A stretch of 64,000 nucleotides of DNA. It comes from Aldehydirespirator sp965248735. Lineage in GTDB: Bacteria; Actinomycetota; Acidimicrobiia; Acidimicrobiales; Aldehydirespiratoraceae. A program made the position numbers and the translations under genes. Where the stretch lies: assembly GCA_965248735.1 (NCBI GenBank), contig OZ252146.1:3410001-3474000 (forward strand). Direction: 5' to 3'. Under the pieces are notes generated by a model. The model made no database searches and had not been told where the DNA came from. It worked only from the letters and a program-made list of their open reading frames with translations. Positions 42,378 through 51,437 of this stretch are shown piece by piece (the first letter of the stretch is position 1; each line of letters starts with the position of its first letter).

Positions 42378-42517
42378 GTCCCCTCCTTCAGCGTCGAGAT
42401 GCATGTGCACTTTGCGACGCTGCGCTTGACCTTATCTGCCAGATCCTGTCGAATCCGCGGAGTGCGTTTGAGCGCCTTGCGCACCTCCTTCTTCGGATGC
42501 TCTAATGGAGGTGCCAT
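42374..42517 (-). CDS. Very small basic protein, probably an internally deleted HicA-like partner
   Basis: The 47-codon ORF begins MAPPLEHPKKEVRKALKR and continues TPRIRQDLADKVKRSV. The N-terminus matches the first helix of HicA-like partners, while TPR...VKRSVAKC resembles their last helix; the central RNA-binding core (HxWG/STP region) is missing. It therefore looks like an internal deletion that keeps frame and coupling. ATG 42517 is followed at once by coding-like sequence. Confidence 0.5.
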   Translation of the reverse strand: MAPPLEHPKKEVRKALKRTPRIRQDLADKVKRSVAKCTCISTLKEGT

Positions 42518-42556
42518 ACATGAACAATACATGAGCTAGCTTAGTATTGAATTATA
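42518..42556 (-). promoter_or_regulatory. Promoter/operator of the small two-gene module
   Basis: On the minus strand a TATAAT (42551-42556) is followed by two TCATGTAT direct repeats 11 bp apart that end at the start codon. The AT-rich island contrasts with the surroundings and lies in the divergent space before the aconitase gene. Confidence 0.5.
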
Positions 42557-42621
42557 TAGCAGTTGATTTGTTGCTAGTTTGTGCCTGCTAGCGTGCCGTT
42601 GACGCTCGTAGGCTGAGCTGT

Positions 42622-44931
42622 ATGGCTGTGTTCGCTAGTACTCCGGTTCAGCTCGTCGAGGGCGTCTACGCGACGCTCGAGGAGCGGGTGGGGCGGGCCC
42701 GGGCGCGCTTCGGGCGGCCGCTGACGCTGGCTGAAAAGGTCCTCGTCAACCATCTCGACCCCTCCGAGTCGGGAGTGCCGGAGCGGGGCGTGTCGTATGT
42801 AGACCTGCGGCCGGACCGGGTGGCCATGCAGGACGCCACCGCCCAGATGGCGTGGCTGCAGTTCATGACCGCCGGGCTCGACGAGGTTCAGGTGCCCACC
42901 ACCACCCACTGCGACCACCTGATCACCGCCCGCACCGACGCCAGGCGCGACCTGCTGGCCGCCCTGTCGGGCAACGACGAGGTGTACGAGTTCCTGCGCA
43001 GCGTGTGCGCCCGCTACGGCGCCGGCTTCTGGAAGCCCGGCTCGGGCATCATCCACCAGGTTGTTCTGGAGAACTACGCCTTCCCCGGCGGGATGATGAT
43101 CGGCACCGACAGCCACACCCCCAACGCGGGCGGGCTGGCCATGGTGGCGGTGGGCGTGGGCGGCGCTGACGCGGTGGACGTGATGACCGGATTCCCGTGG
43201 AACGTGCGCTGGCCCGAGCTGATCGGCGTGCGCCTCACCGGCGAGCTCAGCGGCTGGAGCGCCTCCAAGGACGTGATCCTCAAGGTGGCCGACATCCTCA
43301 CCGTGGCCGGCGGCACCGGCGCCATCGTGGAGTATTTCGGCCCCGGCGCCCGCTCGCTGAGCGCCACCGGCAAGGCCACCATCTGCAACATGGGCGCGGA
43401 GATCGGCGCCACGACGTCGATCTTCGACTACGACGAGTCCATGGGCCGCTACCTGCGGGCCACGGGCCGGGCCGAGACGGCCGACCTGGCCGACGCGGCC
43501 GCGCATCATCTCTGCGGCGACCCCGAGACCGAGGCCGACCCGGAGCGCTTCTACGACCGGGTGGTGGAGATAGACCTCGACGCCCTCGGCCCCCACATCA
43601 ACGGTCCCCACACCCCGGACCTGGCCCGGGAGGTTGCCGATCTCGGAGACGAGGCCCGCGAAAGCGGCTGGCCGCTGGAGATCAGCGCCGCGCTCATCGG
43701 GAGCTGCACCAACTCGTCCTACGAGGACATCACCAGGGCCGCGTCCATCGCCCGCGACGCGGCGGCCAAGGGCCTGCGGGCCCGCACCCGGCTGCTGGTG
43801 ACCCCCGGGTCCGAGCAGATCCGCTCCACCATCGTGCGCGACGGGCTGATGGAAGACTTCGAGGCCCTCGGCGCCACGGTGCTGGCCAACGCCTGCGGAC
43901 CCTGTATCGGCCAGTGGGACCGCTCGGGCGAGGAGGGCTACACCCCGGGCCGCGCAAACGTGATCGTCACCTCTTACAACCGCAACTTCCCCAAGCGAAA
44001 CGACGGCGATGCGGCCACGCTCGCCTTCGTCACGTCGCCCGAGACGGTGATCGGGCTCGCCCTGGCCGGCACCATCGACTTCGACCCCGTCAACGGCACG
44101 CTGGTCAACGAGGCCGGAGAGGCGGTGGCCCTGGCCGAGCCCGCCGGCATCGAACTGCCCCCCGACGGGTTCGACCCCGGCGCCGAGACGTTCGTGGCCC
44201 CGCCCGCGGGCGGCTCCGCCGTCGAGGTCGGGGTGTCGCCGGACTCCGAGCGCCTGCAGCTCCTCGAGCCGTTCGCCCCCTGGCACGGGCGCGACTACGA
44301 GGACCTGCTTGTGATCGCCAAGGCCAGGGGCAAGTGCACCACCGACCACATCTCCGCGGCCGGCCCCTGGCTGCGCTACCGGGGCCACCTGGAGAACATC
44401 TCGGGCAACCTGTACCTGGGGGTGGTCAACGCGTTCAATTCCTCTGACAACGATCACGGATACGAGGTCGGCCACGGCCGCAACCAGCTCACCGGCGAGA
44501 TCCAGTCCCTCCCCGACATCGCCCGCGAGTACCACGCGGCCGGCCAGCGCTGGGTGTTCATAGGCGACTCGAACACCGGCGAGGGCTCCAGCCGTGAGCA
44601 CGCCGCCATGGAGCCCCGGTTCCGGGGCTGCGTGCTGGCGCTGGCCCGCAGCTTCGCCCGCATCCACGAGACCAACCTCAAGAAGCAGGGCGTGCTCGCG
44701 CTGACGTTCGCCGATCCCGCCGACTACGAGTGCATCGGCGAGGACGACCGCGTCGCGGTGCGGGGATTGGCGGACCTCGCGCCGGGGCGGCCGGTGACGG
44801 TGGAGGTCACCGCACCCGGCGGCGCAGTCTGGGCCTTCGAGGGATGCCACACCCTCAGCGGTGAGCAGATCGAATGGTTCCGGGCCGGAAGCGCGCTGAA
44901 CATCATCCGCAGCCGCGCCGGCAACCTCTGA
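42622..44931 (+). CDS. acn: Aconitate hydratase, mitochondrial type
   Basis: A 769-residue aconitase that isomerises citrate and isocitrate using a 4Fe-4S cluster. Cluster cysteines are in GSCTNSSYED and ACGPCIGQW. Also visible are TDSHTPNAGGLAMVAVG near residue 155 and GDSNTGEGSSREHAA in the swivel domain. The length and TTTHCDHLI motif fit the mitochondrial (ACO2-like) class rather than AcnA or AcnB. It shares the locus with citrate synthase and AceK, which together control flux at isocitrate. Confidence 0.95.
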   Translation: MAVFASTPVQLVEGVYATLEERVGRARARFGRPLTLAEKVLVNHLDPSESGVPERGVSYVDLRPDRVAMQDATAQMAWLQFMTAGLDEVQVPTTTHCDHLITARTDARRDLLAALSGNDEVYEFLRSVCARYGAGFWKPGSGIIHQVVLENYAFPGGMMIGTDSHTPNAGGLAMVAVGVGGADAVDVMTGFPWNVRWPELIGVRLTGELSGWSASKDVILKVADILTVAGGTGAIVEYFGPGARSLSATGKATICNMGAEIGATTSIFDYDESMGRYLRATGRAETADLADAAAHHLCGDPETEADPERFYDRVVEIDLDALGPHINGPHTPDLAREVADLGDEARESGWPLEISAALIGSCTNSSYEDITRAASIARDAAAKGLRARTRLLVTPGSEQIRSTIVRDGLMEDFEALGATVLANACGPCIGQWDRSGEEGYTPGRANVIVTSYNRNFPKRNDGDAATLAFVTSPETVIGLALAGTIDFDPVNGTLVNEAGEAVALAEPAGIELPPDGFDPGAETFVAPPAGGSAVEVGVSPDSERLQLLEPFAPWHGRDYEDLLVIAKARGKCTTDHISAAGPWLRYRGHLENISGNLYLGVVNAFNSSDNDHGYEVGHGRNQLTGEIQSLPDIAREYHAAGQRWVFIGDSNTGEGSSREHAAMEPRFRGCVLALARSFARIHETNLKKQGVLALTFADPADYECIGEDDRVAVRGLADLAPGRPVTVEVTAPGGAVWAFEGCHTLSGEQIEWFRAGSALNIIRSRAGNL

Positions 44932-44965
44932 GCCACCCATAGCGGCAGCGGTCCCAGCATCTACG

Positions 44966-46342
44966 ATGAGTTCCGTGCCCACGGCATTCCAGCCCACCCC
45001 GATCGGAATCCGCGCCGGGGCCTCCGGGTTCGTCCACAGCCGTGTGACGGCCATCGGCGCCCGGACCGTCGTCGAGATCGACGCCCGCGGGTCCGACGAG
45101 AACCAGGGGGGAGCGCTGACGCCCGCCGACGGCCAGAACATGGCCGCCGCGGCCTGCCTGGCCCGCACGCAGCGGCTTCCGGTGGTGCTGAGGCTGGCAT
45201 CCTCCGGCGCCGACCTCAACGCCGGGGTCGCCGCCCTCCACGGCTGGGCCACCGCGGCCGCTGAGCTGGTCCGCTGCTCGGGTGTCGTGCCGGTGATCGT
45301 GATCGCGGCCGGACCCAACGTCTCGGGCCCGGCCCTGCTGCTGGGCCTGGCCGACTTCGTGGTGATGACCTCCGACGCCTATGCCTTCGTGGTAGGGCCG
45401 CAGATGGTGGAGTACTTCACCGGGATGCCCGTAGACCGCGACGAGCTGGGCGGCGGCGAGACCCACTCCGTCAGCTCGGGCGTGGCCAGCTTCCTGGCCG
45501 CCGACCTGTCCGAGGCCGACGAGATGGCGGCCGAGCTGGTCGGCTACCTCCCCGACAGCAACGACTCCGACCCGCCCGCCCGGGCGTGCACCGATCCCGC
45601 CGAACGGGCTGTGCCCGAGGCCTTCGAGGTGATGCCGGCCGAGTCGGGGGGCGCCTACGACGTGCGCGACGTGCTGGCCGCGGTCGCAGACCACGGCGTT
45701 CTGCTGGAGCCGCACGCCTACTGGGGCGCCAACCTGGTGACCGCGTTCGCCTCCTTCGGGGGGCGGCCCGTCGGGATCGTGGCCAACCAGCCCCAGTCGC
45801 TGGCCGGGACGCTCGACATCACCGCCTCCCGCAAGGGCGCCCGCTTCGTGGCGTTCTGCGACGCGTTCAACCTTCCGCTGGTGACCTTCGTGGACACGTC
45901 CGGCTTCTACCCCGGCAAAGACCTGGAGTGGCGGGGAATGATCCGCTACGGGGCCCAGATGGCGTTCGCCTACGCCCGGGCCACGGTCCCCCGAGTAAAT
46001 GTCACCCTGCGCAAGTCCTACGGCGGCGCGTACATCGTGATGGACTCCAAGCCCATGGGCAACGACGTGGCCCTGGCCTGGCCCACGGCCGAGATCGCGG
46101 TGATGGGAGCCAAGGGGGCGGTGGAGATCCTGCACCGGTCGGCCAGCGCCGCGGAGCGAGCCGAGATGGAGGCGGCCTACGAGCAGCGCCTCCTGAACCC
46201 GTACGTCGCCGCGGAGCGCGGCGCCATCGACTCGGTGATCGAGCCGGCGGACACGCGGCGGGAGATCTGCGCCGCGCTGGAAATGCTCGTGTCGAAGCGG
46301 GAGCGCCTGCCCCGGCGACGGCACGACAACGCTCCGCTGTAG
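44966..46342 (+). CDS. Acyl-CoA carboxylase carboxyltransferase subunit
   Basis: A 458-residue crotonase-fold carboxyltransferase (acetyl-, propionyl- or other acyl-CoA). It has the biotin-carboxylase-partner features DTSGFYPGKDLEWRGMIRYGAQM and KSYGGAYIVMDSK, and GAKGAVEIL near the C-terminus. It is somewhat shorter than typical (about 510) and its N-terminal half diverges, so the acyl substrate is uncertain. No biotin carboxylase is in this window. The stop codon is the first unit of a 14-bp array. Confidence 0.85.
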   Translation: MSSVPTAFQPTPIGIRAGASGFVHSRVTAIGARTVVEIDARGSDENQGGALTPADGQNMAAAACLARTQRLPVVLRLASSGADLNAGVAALHGWATAAAELVRCSGVVPVIVIAAGPNVSGPALLLGLADFVVMTSDAYAFVVGPQMVEYFTGMPVDRDELGGGETHSVSSGVASFLAADLSEADEMAAELVGYLPDSNDSDPPARACTDPAERAVPEAFEVMPAESGGAYDVRDVLAAVADHGVLLEPHAYWGANLVTAFASFGGRPVGIVANQPQSLAGTLDITASRKGARFVAFCDAFNLPLVTFVDTSGFYPGKDLEWRGMIRYGAQMAFAYARATVPRVNVTLRKSYGGAYIVMDSKPMGNDVALAWPTAEIAVMGAKGAVEILHRSASAAERAEMEAAYEQRLLNPYVAAERGAIDSVIEPADTRREICAALEMLVSKRERLPRRRHDNAPL

Positions 46343-46622
46343 GCGCCCCGATATAGACGCCCCGATATGGACGCCCCGCTGTAGACGCCCCGATATAGAC
46401 GCCCCGCCATAAACGCCCCGATATAGACGCCCCGATATGGACGCCCCGCCATAAACGCCCCGATATAGACGCCCCGATATGGACGCCCCGCCATAAACGC
46501 CCCGATGTGGACACTCCGCCATGGATGCCCCGCTGCAAAAGACCCGATATATTCGCCCCGCTGTAAAAGGCCCGATATATGCGCCCCCGCTGCAAACGTC
46601 CCGCGATAATCGCCCCGCTGTA
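46328..46622. repeat. 14-bp tandem array, about 21 units
   Basis: Units of the form GACGCCCCGATATA, with ATATG, CCATA or CTGTA endings, run without gaps from the last codons and stop of the carboxyltransferase gene to 63 bp before the citrate synthase start. Units become more divergent toward citrate synthase (one is 15 bp). It has no spacers and is not CRISPR. Confidence 0.95.
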
Positions 46623-46684
46623 GTGTGATATTCGATGACGGGGAGCAGCACGATCACCGCCGCTGCGAGAACGGGGTGCCTGGC

Positions 46685-47950
46685 GTGACTGAGAGCATCA
46701 CCATCACCGACAACCGCTCCGGTAACAGCATCGAGATCCCGATCGTCGCCGGCGGCGTCGACTCCGCGGCCTGGCGCAAGCTCCTTCCCGGCATCTGGTT
46801 CCACGATCCGGGGCTGGCCACCACCGCGGTCACCTCCAGCGCGGTGGCCCGGATCGACGGCGAGGCCGGCATCCTGCGCTACCGCGGCTACCCCATCGAG
46901 CAGCTGGCCGAGCACAGCACGTTCCCGGAGGTCGCCTACCTCCTCATCTACGGGGAGCTGCCCACGCAGGCTGAGCACGACGAGTGGGTGCACGACATAA
47001 CCCGGCACACGTTCATCCACGAGAACTTCCGCAAGCGCATCTTCGACGCCTTCCACTACGACGCCCACCCGATGGGGCTGCTCACCTCGGGCGTGGCCGG
47101 CCTGTCCACCTTCTATCCCGAGGCCAAGGACATCTTCGACCCCGACAATCGCAGGGCGCAGATCGTCCGCTTGATCGCCAAGATGCCCACGCTGGCCGCG
47201 GCGGCCTACCGGTTCTCGCGGGGCCTTCCGTTCATCTTCCCCGACAACGCCCACGACTACCCGACGCGCTTTCTGAAGATGATGTTCGACGTCGGCGGCG
47301 ACTACGAGCCCGAGGACGCCCTCGTGCGGGCCATGCGGGTGCTGTTCATCCTCCACGCCGACCACGGCCAGAACTGCTCCACCACCGCGACCCGCGTCGT
47401 CGGGTCGAGCCACGCCGACCCCTACACCGCCATCGCGGCCGGCTGCGCCGCCCTCTACGGGCCGCTGCACGGCGGGGCCAACGAGGCCGTGATCAACATG
47501 CTCACCCAGATCGGCACCTACGACGAGGTCGACAGCTTCATCGCCAGCGTGAAGCGGGGCGGGCACCGGCTGATGGGATTCGGGCACCGCGTGTACAAGA
47601 ACTACGACCCGAGGGCGGTCATCATCAAGGAGGCGGCCCACGACGTGTTCGCGGTGATCGGCAAGAACCCGCTGCTCGACATCGCCCTCAAGCTCGAGGA
47701 GGTCGCGCTGGCCGACGACTACTTCGTGAGCCGGCGCCTGTACCCGAACGTGGACTTCTACTCGGGCCTCATCTACCAGTCGCTGGGCTTCCCCACGAAC
47801 ATGTTCACCGTGCTGTTCGCCATTGGCCGCACTCCTGGGTGGCTGGCCCACTGGACCGAGATGATCGAGCAGAACTCCCGCATATACCGGCCCCGCCAGA
47901 TCTACGTCGGCGCCGAGCGGCGCGACTACGTGGCGATGGCCGACCGCTAG
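46685..47950 (+). CDS. gltA: Citrate synthase
   Basis: A 421-residue enzyme joining oxaloacetate and acetyl-CoA. The catalytic triad regions are visible: LYGPLHGGANEAV (His), MGFGHRVYKNYDPRA (His) and YPNVDFYSG (Asp). GTG 46685 gives the normal N-terminus; the frame extends 20 codons upstream. The 14-bp array directly upstream replaces the usual promoter region, so copy number could influence expression. Confidence 0.95.
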   Translation: MTESITITDNRSGNSIEIPIVAGGVDSAAWRKLLPGIWFHDPGLATTAVTSSAVARIDGEAGILRYRGYPIEQLAEHSTFPEVAYLLIYGELPTQAEHDEWVHDITRHTFIHENFRKRIFDAFHYDAHPMGLLTSGVAGLSTFYPEAKDIFDPDNRRAQIVRLIAKMPTLAAAAYRFSRGLPFIFPDNAHDYPTRFLKMMFDVGGDYEPEDALVRAMRVLFILHADHGQNCSTTATRVVGSSHADPYTAIAAGCAALYGPLHGGANEAVINMLTQIGTYDEVDSFIASVKRGGHRLMGFGHRVYKNYDPRAVIIKEAAHDVFAVIGKNPLLDIALKLEEVALADDYFVSRRLYPNVDFYSGLIYQSLGFPTNMFTVLFAIGRTPGWLAHWTEMIEQNSRIYRPRQIYVGAERRDYVAMADR

Positions 47951-47984
47951 GCGGCCGCGCCCGCCCGGATCACAGCCTCGAGCG

Positions 47985-48968
47985 CTAGGCGGGGGCGACG
48001 TCGAGGACGATCTTGCCCGCGTTGAGGTTGGCCTCCATGCGCTCGTGGGCGGCGGGCGCCTCTTCGAGCGCGAAGCGGCTGTCGATCACCGGGGCGAGGG
48101 CGCCCGTGGCCGCATGGGGCAGCATCTCGGCCGCGAACTGCCGGGTGACCGCGATCTTCTCCTCGATGGGGCGGGCCCGCAGGGTGGTGCCGATCAGAGC
48201 CGCCCGCTTGGCCATCAGCGCCATCGGGTTGAACGACACGGCTGCCCCGGACATGACGCCCACCTGCACGATGCGCCCGTTGATTCGCAGGCACTTGATG
48301 TTGCGGGGCAGGTAGTCGCCGCCGATCACGTCGAGCACCACGTCCACGCCGGTGCCGCCGGTGGCGTCATGTACAGCCTCCACGAAGTCCTCCGAGGCGT
48401 AGTCGATCACCGTGTCGGCGCCGAGGGCCCGGCACACGTGGTGCTTGCCGGCCGAGGCCGTGACCGCGATGCGGGCGCCGATGGCCTTGGCGATCTGGAT
48501 GGACGCAGTGCCGACGCCCGAGGCTCCGGCGTGGACCAGAGCCCAGCGTCCCGAGGTGAGGCCCCCCTGGCGGACGAGCGCGTCCCAGGCGGTGATGAAC
48601 ACTTCGGGGAAGGCGCCGGCAGTGTCCAGCCCGAGCGCCTCGGGCACGGCCATGGCCTGGCGCTCGTGCACCGCGACCCGCTCGGCGTAGCCGCCTCCCG
48701 CCACGATGCCCATCACGGCGTCACCGACGGCGTGGGCGGTGACCCGCTCCCCGACCGCGGCCACCCGGCCCCCGAACTCGAGACCGGGGATCTCGTGGGC
48801 TGCTGGAGGCCCCGGGTACAGGCCCCGGCGCTGCATCAGGTCGGCGCGGTTGATGGCCGAGGTCGCGACGTCCACCAGAACCTCCTCGGGGCCGGGGACC
48901 GGGTCGGGCACTTGCCGCACGACGAGGACCTCGGGTCCCCCTTTGGTTGTGATGACGACAGCTCGCAA
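47985..48968 (-). CDS. NAD(P)H:quinone oxidoreductase / zinc-free MDR family
   Basis: A 327-residue medium-chain reductase. It opens MRAVVITTKGGPEVLVV, has GASGVGTASIQIAKAIGA for NADPH binding, and lacks zinc-site cysteines, as in quinone reductases (Qor, PIG3). The start is ATG 48968. It converges on citrate synthase and lies 22 bp downstream of aceK on the same strand. Confidence 0.88.
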   Translation of the reverse strand: MRAVVITTKGGPEVLVVRQVPDPVPGPEEVLVDVATSAINRADLMQRRGLYPGPPAAHEIPGLEFGGRVAAVGERVTAHAVGDAVMGIVAGGGYAERVAVHERQAMAVPEALGLDTAGAFPEVFITAWDALVRQGGLTSGRWALVHAGASGVGTASIQIAKAIGARIAVTASAGKHHVCRALGADTVIDYASEDFVEAVHDATGGTGVDVVLDVIGGDYLPRNIKCLRINGRIVQVGVMSGAAVSFNPMALMAKRAALIGTTLRARPIEEKIAVTRQFAAEMLPHAATGALAPVIDSRFALEEAPAAHERMEANLNAGKIVLDVAPA

Positions 48969-48990
48969 GATGGTTCTCCGGTTGCTGGGG

Positions 48991-50751
48991 CTATGGGACG
49001 GCTGTTGCGGGATCGGGTGCGCGCTGCGACCCGGTGTGGAGGCGCAGCGAGGCCGGGTAGGGAAAGAAGTCGGGAAAGTCGCCGGCGCGGTTGCGCTGTT
49101 TCATCGACTGCCAGAAGTCGAGGGTGGCGATCTCAGGGTGGTGCTCGCCGAACACCTCGCCCACTATGGGGGGCGAGCGCAGGTAGGTGGCGAACTCCTC
49201 GGGGAACACGTCGTCGGCCCCGACGGAGAACCATGGCTGGTCGAGCATCTCGTCGGCGTCGTCGCGGGGCGGGGGCAGAGCCCGGAAGTTCACCTCCGAC
49301 AGCAGGGCCAGCTCGTCGTAGTCGTAGAACACCACCGAGCCGAGCCGGGTGACGCCGAAGTTCTTGGGGAACAGGTCCCCGGGGAAGATGTTGGCCGCGG
49401 CCAGGTCCTTGATGGCGTTCCCGTAGTCGACGGCCGCGGCCGTCGCCCGGTCGGGCGCCACCTCGCGCAGGTAGAGGTCGAGCGGGTAGACGCGCCGCTC
49501 GGTGTAGACGTGGCCCAGCACGACCTCGGTGTCGGTGATGGTGACGGTGCGCGAGCACTCTTGCTGCAGCTCCTCGAGGAGGTCGTCGTCGAAGCGGTCC
49601 CGGGCGAAGGTGAGGTTCTCGAACTCCTGGGCGTCGACGAGCCGGCCGACCCGGTCGAATCCGAACACGAGCCGGTAGCGGCGCTTCACGTCCCCGGGGG
49701 TGGTCCGCTTGTTGGGCGGGAAGCGGTCCTTGATCACCTTGAAGACCACGTCGAACGACGGCAGCGCGAACACGGCCATGACAGTGCCGGGCGCGCCCCG
49801 CGAGTGCTCGAAGCGGGTGTTGGAGTGCTCCATGTGCCGGTACAGGGCGCGGAACAGGTTGGTCTTGCCGTGCTGGGAGTACCCGAGGGAGGTGTACAGC
49901 TCGGCCACCGGTTTCACCGGCAGCATCGACTTGAGGAACGCCACCACCACGGCGGGGCGCTCCGACAGCACGTGCATGTAGGAGCGGGCGTAGCTGAACA
50001 GGCGGCTGGCGGCGGGCTCGGTGAGGAGGGCGGCGTCGACGTGCACGCCGGTGTCGTCGTGGACTACGGGCAGGATGCAGGGCGACACCCGGTTGAGCCA
50101 CCGCAGGCGGCCGACGAGGTAGGCGCCCTTCTGGCGGTAGAAGACGGCTTCGAGCATGTCGATGGCGTCTAGGTCCCTCCAGACGCCGTCGAGATAGCCG
50201 TCGATGCGGCGGGCGACGAGCGCGGCGTCGCGGCCGAGGTCGGCGAAGTGCGGGCCGAGGGGGCTGTGTTCGAGGATAGCGGCGACGGCGGCCGCGGTGG
50301 AGTCGCCCACATTCGCGCTGTGGTGCTCCGGGCAGGCGCCGTCGGTGGCGGGCAGGGAGGTGGGCCCGAGCCAGATGAACTCGAGCTCCCGGTCGAGGCC
50401 CACGACGCTGAATAGGCGCCGGGTGACGGAGTTGTAGAAGGTCTCGGCCAGCTCCATGTCGCCGCGGTGCGACACGAGCTCGACGTAGCGGCGCTGGGCG
50501 TCGATCCAGGCTTGGCGGGCGCCGGTGGCCGGGAGCTGGGCGCGGCAGGCCTCCACGGTGTCGAGCACCGCGGCGGTGTGCAGTTTCAGACGCTCGGCGG
50601 CGTCTTGGCGGTGGCCTTGCCAATCACGGACCAGGAAGCGGTCCTCGGCTCGGACGGTGACCGCGATGAAGTCGGAGTGGAAGGCCTCGAAGCGCCCGTA
50701 GAGGATGCGGGCCAGCTCGCCGGGCGAGCTCGAACGGCGGGACGGGCCCAC
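48991..50751 (-). CDS. aceK: Isocitrate dehydrogenase kinase/phosphatase
   Basis: A 586-residue bifunctional enzyme that phosphorylates and dephosphorylates isocitrate dehydrogenase, diverting isocitrate to the glyoxylate shunt. Strong family features run end to end: LYGRFEAFHSDFIAVTVRAE, APGTVMAVFALPSFDVVFKV (ATP loop), DYGNAIKDLAAANIFPGDL, FPKNFGVTRLG, VVFYDYDE and PWFSVGADDVFPEEF. The start is GTG 50751. AceK is chiefly proteobacterial, so its presence here is unusual. No aceA, aceB or icd is seen in the window. Confidence 0.93.
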   Translation of the reverse strand: MGPSRRSSSPGELARILYGRFEAFHSDFIAVTVRAEDRFLVRDWQGHRQDAAERLKLHTAAVLDTVEACRAQLPATGARQAWIDAQRRYVELVSHRGDMELAETFYNSVTRRLFSVVGLDRELEFIWLGPTSLPATDGACPEHHSANVGDSTAAAVAAILEHSPLGPHFADLGRDAALVARRIDGYLDGVWRDLDAIDMLEAVFYRQKGAYLVGRLRWLNRVSPCILPVVHDDTGVHVDAALLTEPAASRLFSYARSYMHVLSERPAVVVAFLKSMLPVKPVAELYTSLGYSQHGKTNLFRALYRHMEHSNTRFEHSRGAPGTVMAVFALPSFDVVFKVIKDRFPPNKRTTPGDVKRRYRLVFGFDRVGRLVDAQEFENLTFARDRFDDDLLEELQQECSRTVTITDTEVVLGHVYTERRVYPLDLYLREVAPDRATAAAVDYGNAIKDLAAANIFPGDLFPKNFGVTRLGSVVFYDYDELALLSEVNFRALPPPRDDADEMLDQPWFSVGADDVFPEEFATYLRSPPIVGEVFGEHHPEIATLDFWQSMKQRNRAGDFPDFFPYPASLRLHTGSQRAPDPATAVP

Positions 50752-50809
50752 GGGGGAGGGACCTATAACACGCGCCGGTAGGCGATAACGCCTCGCGGTG
50801 CGGCGTTGT

Positions 50810-50913
50810 GTTTCCCGCTCTTGTTCGCTGCGCTCACAGGCCGCTCGGGCCCTAATGTCCGCTCTTGTTCGCTGCGCTCACGGGCCGCTCTGGCCCGGGG
50901 CCTCGCTGAGCGC
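50810..50913. repeat. Dispersed GC-rich repeat, copies 4a and 4b
   Basis: Two direct copies: 50810-50851 (GTTTCCCGCTC...TTCGCTGCGCTCACAGG) and 50857-50913 (CCGCTCTTGTTCGCTGCGCT...CCTCGCTGAGCGCC). They lie between aceK and chorismate mutase. Confidence 0.8.
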
Positions 50914-50926
50914 CTCGCCAGAACCC

Positions 50927-51268
50927 TCACGACTTGCCGCCTGCCCGCTCGGCCTCCTGGTCGCCAGCGGTGCCGGCCTCGTTGCGAGCCAGGTCGTGGT
51001 GGCGGATCACCTCGTCGATCACGAATCGCAGGAACTTCTCGCTGAAGGACGGGTCGAGGTTCGCCGACGCGGCCAGCTCGCGCAGCCGGGCGATCTGCTG
51101 CTCCTCACGCTGGGGGTCGGCGGGCGGCAGTCCGACGCTCGCCTTGTAGACGCCGATCTGCTTGGTGACCTTGAACCGCTCCGCGAGCAGCAGGATCAGC
51201 GCGGCGTCGATGTTGTCGATGCTCGACCGGTAACCGGCCAGCGTCTCGTCCTCAGCGCCTGCACTCAC
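50927..51268 (-). CDS. Chorismate mutase, AroQ type
   Basis: A 113-residue helical chorismate mutase (chorismate to prephenate). It has RSSIDNIDAALILLLAERFKVTKQIGVYKA and ADPQREEQQIARLRELA, the standard helix 1 and helix 2 motifs. GTG 51268 is the start. The C-terminal AGGKS end lies next to dispersed repeats. Confidence 0.88.
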   Translation of the reverse strand: MSAGAEDETLAGYRSSIDNIDAALILLLAERFKVTKQIGVYKASVGLPPADPQREEQQIARLRELAASANLDPSFSEKFLRFVIDEVIRHHDLARNEAGTAGDQEAERAGGKS

Positions 51269-51437
51269 GGGTACGCAAGCTATCGCCGGGCGTGGACGGG
51301 AGCGCCTGTTGCGAGACGACCAAGATCTGCTCGGGTCCTACAAATCGATCGGAGCCGGCCCGATCCGGCATGGCACCGCCCCACCGCTCCGGGCGGGCGG
51401 TGCTGCGCTGGCTGCACCGCGCCGTTCGCTGCCCGCC

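Noticed and set aside
42574..45318. A 914-codon open frame antisense to aconitase and the carboxyltransferase start
   Set aside because: High GC content keeps antisense frames open. The product has no domain, and the plus strand encodes a full aconitase.
46328..46622. Possible CRISPR array
   Set aside because: Units are 14 bp, adjoining and degenerate, with no spacers and no cas genes nearby.
44903..47851. A 982-codon open frame antisense to the carboxyltransferase, the 14-bp array and citrate synthase
   Set aside because: It crosses two well-supported genes and a non-coding array, and is rich in His/Arg/Gly as expected for a shadow frame.
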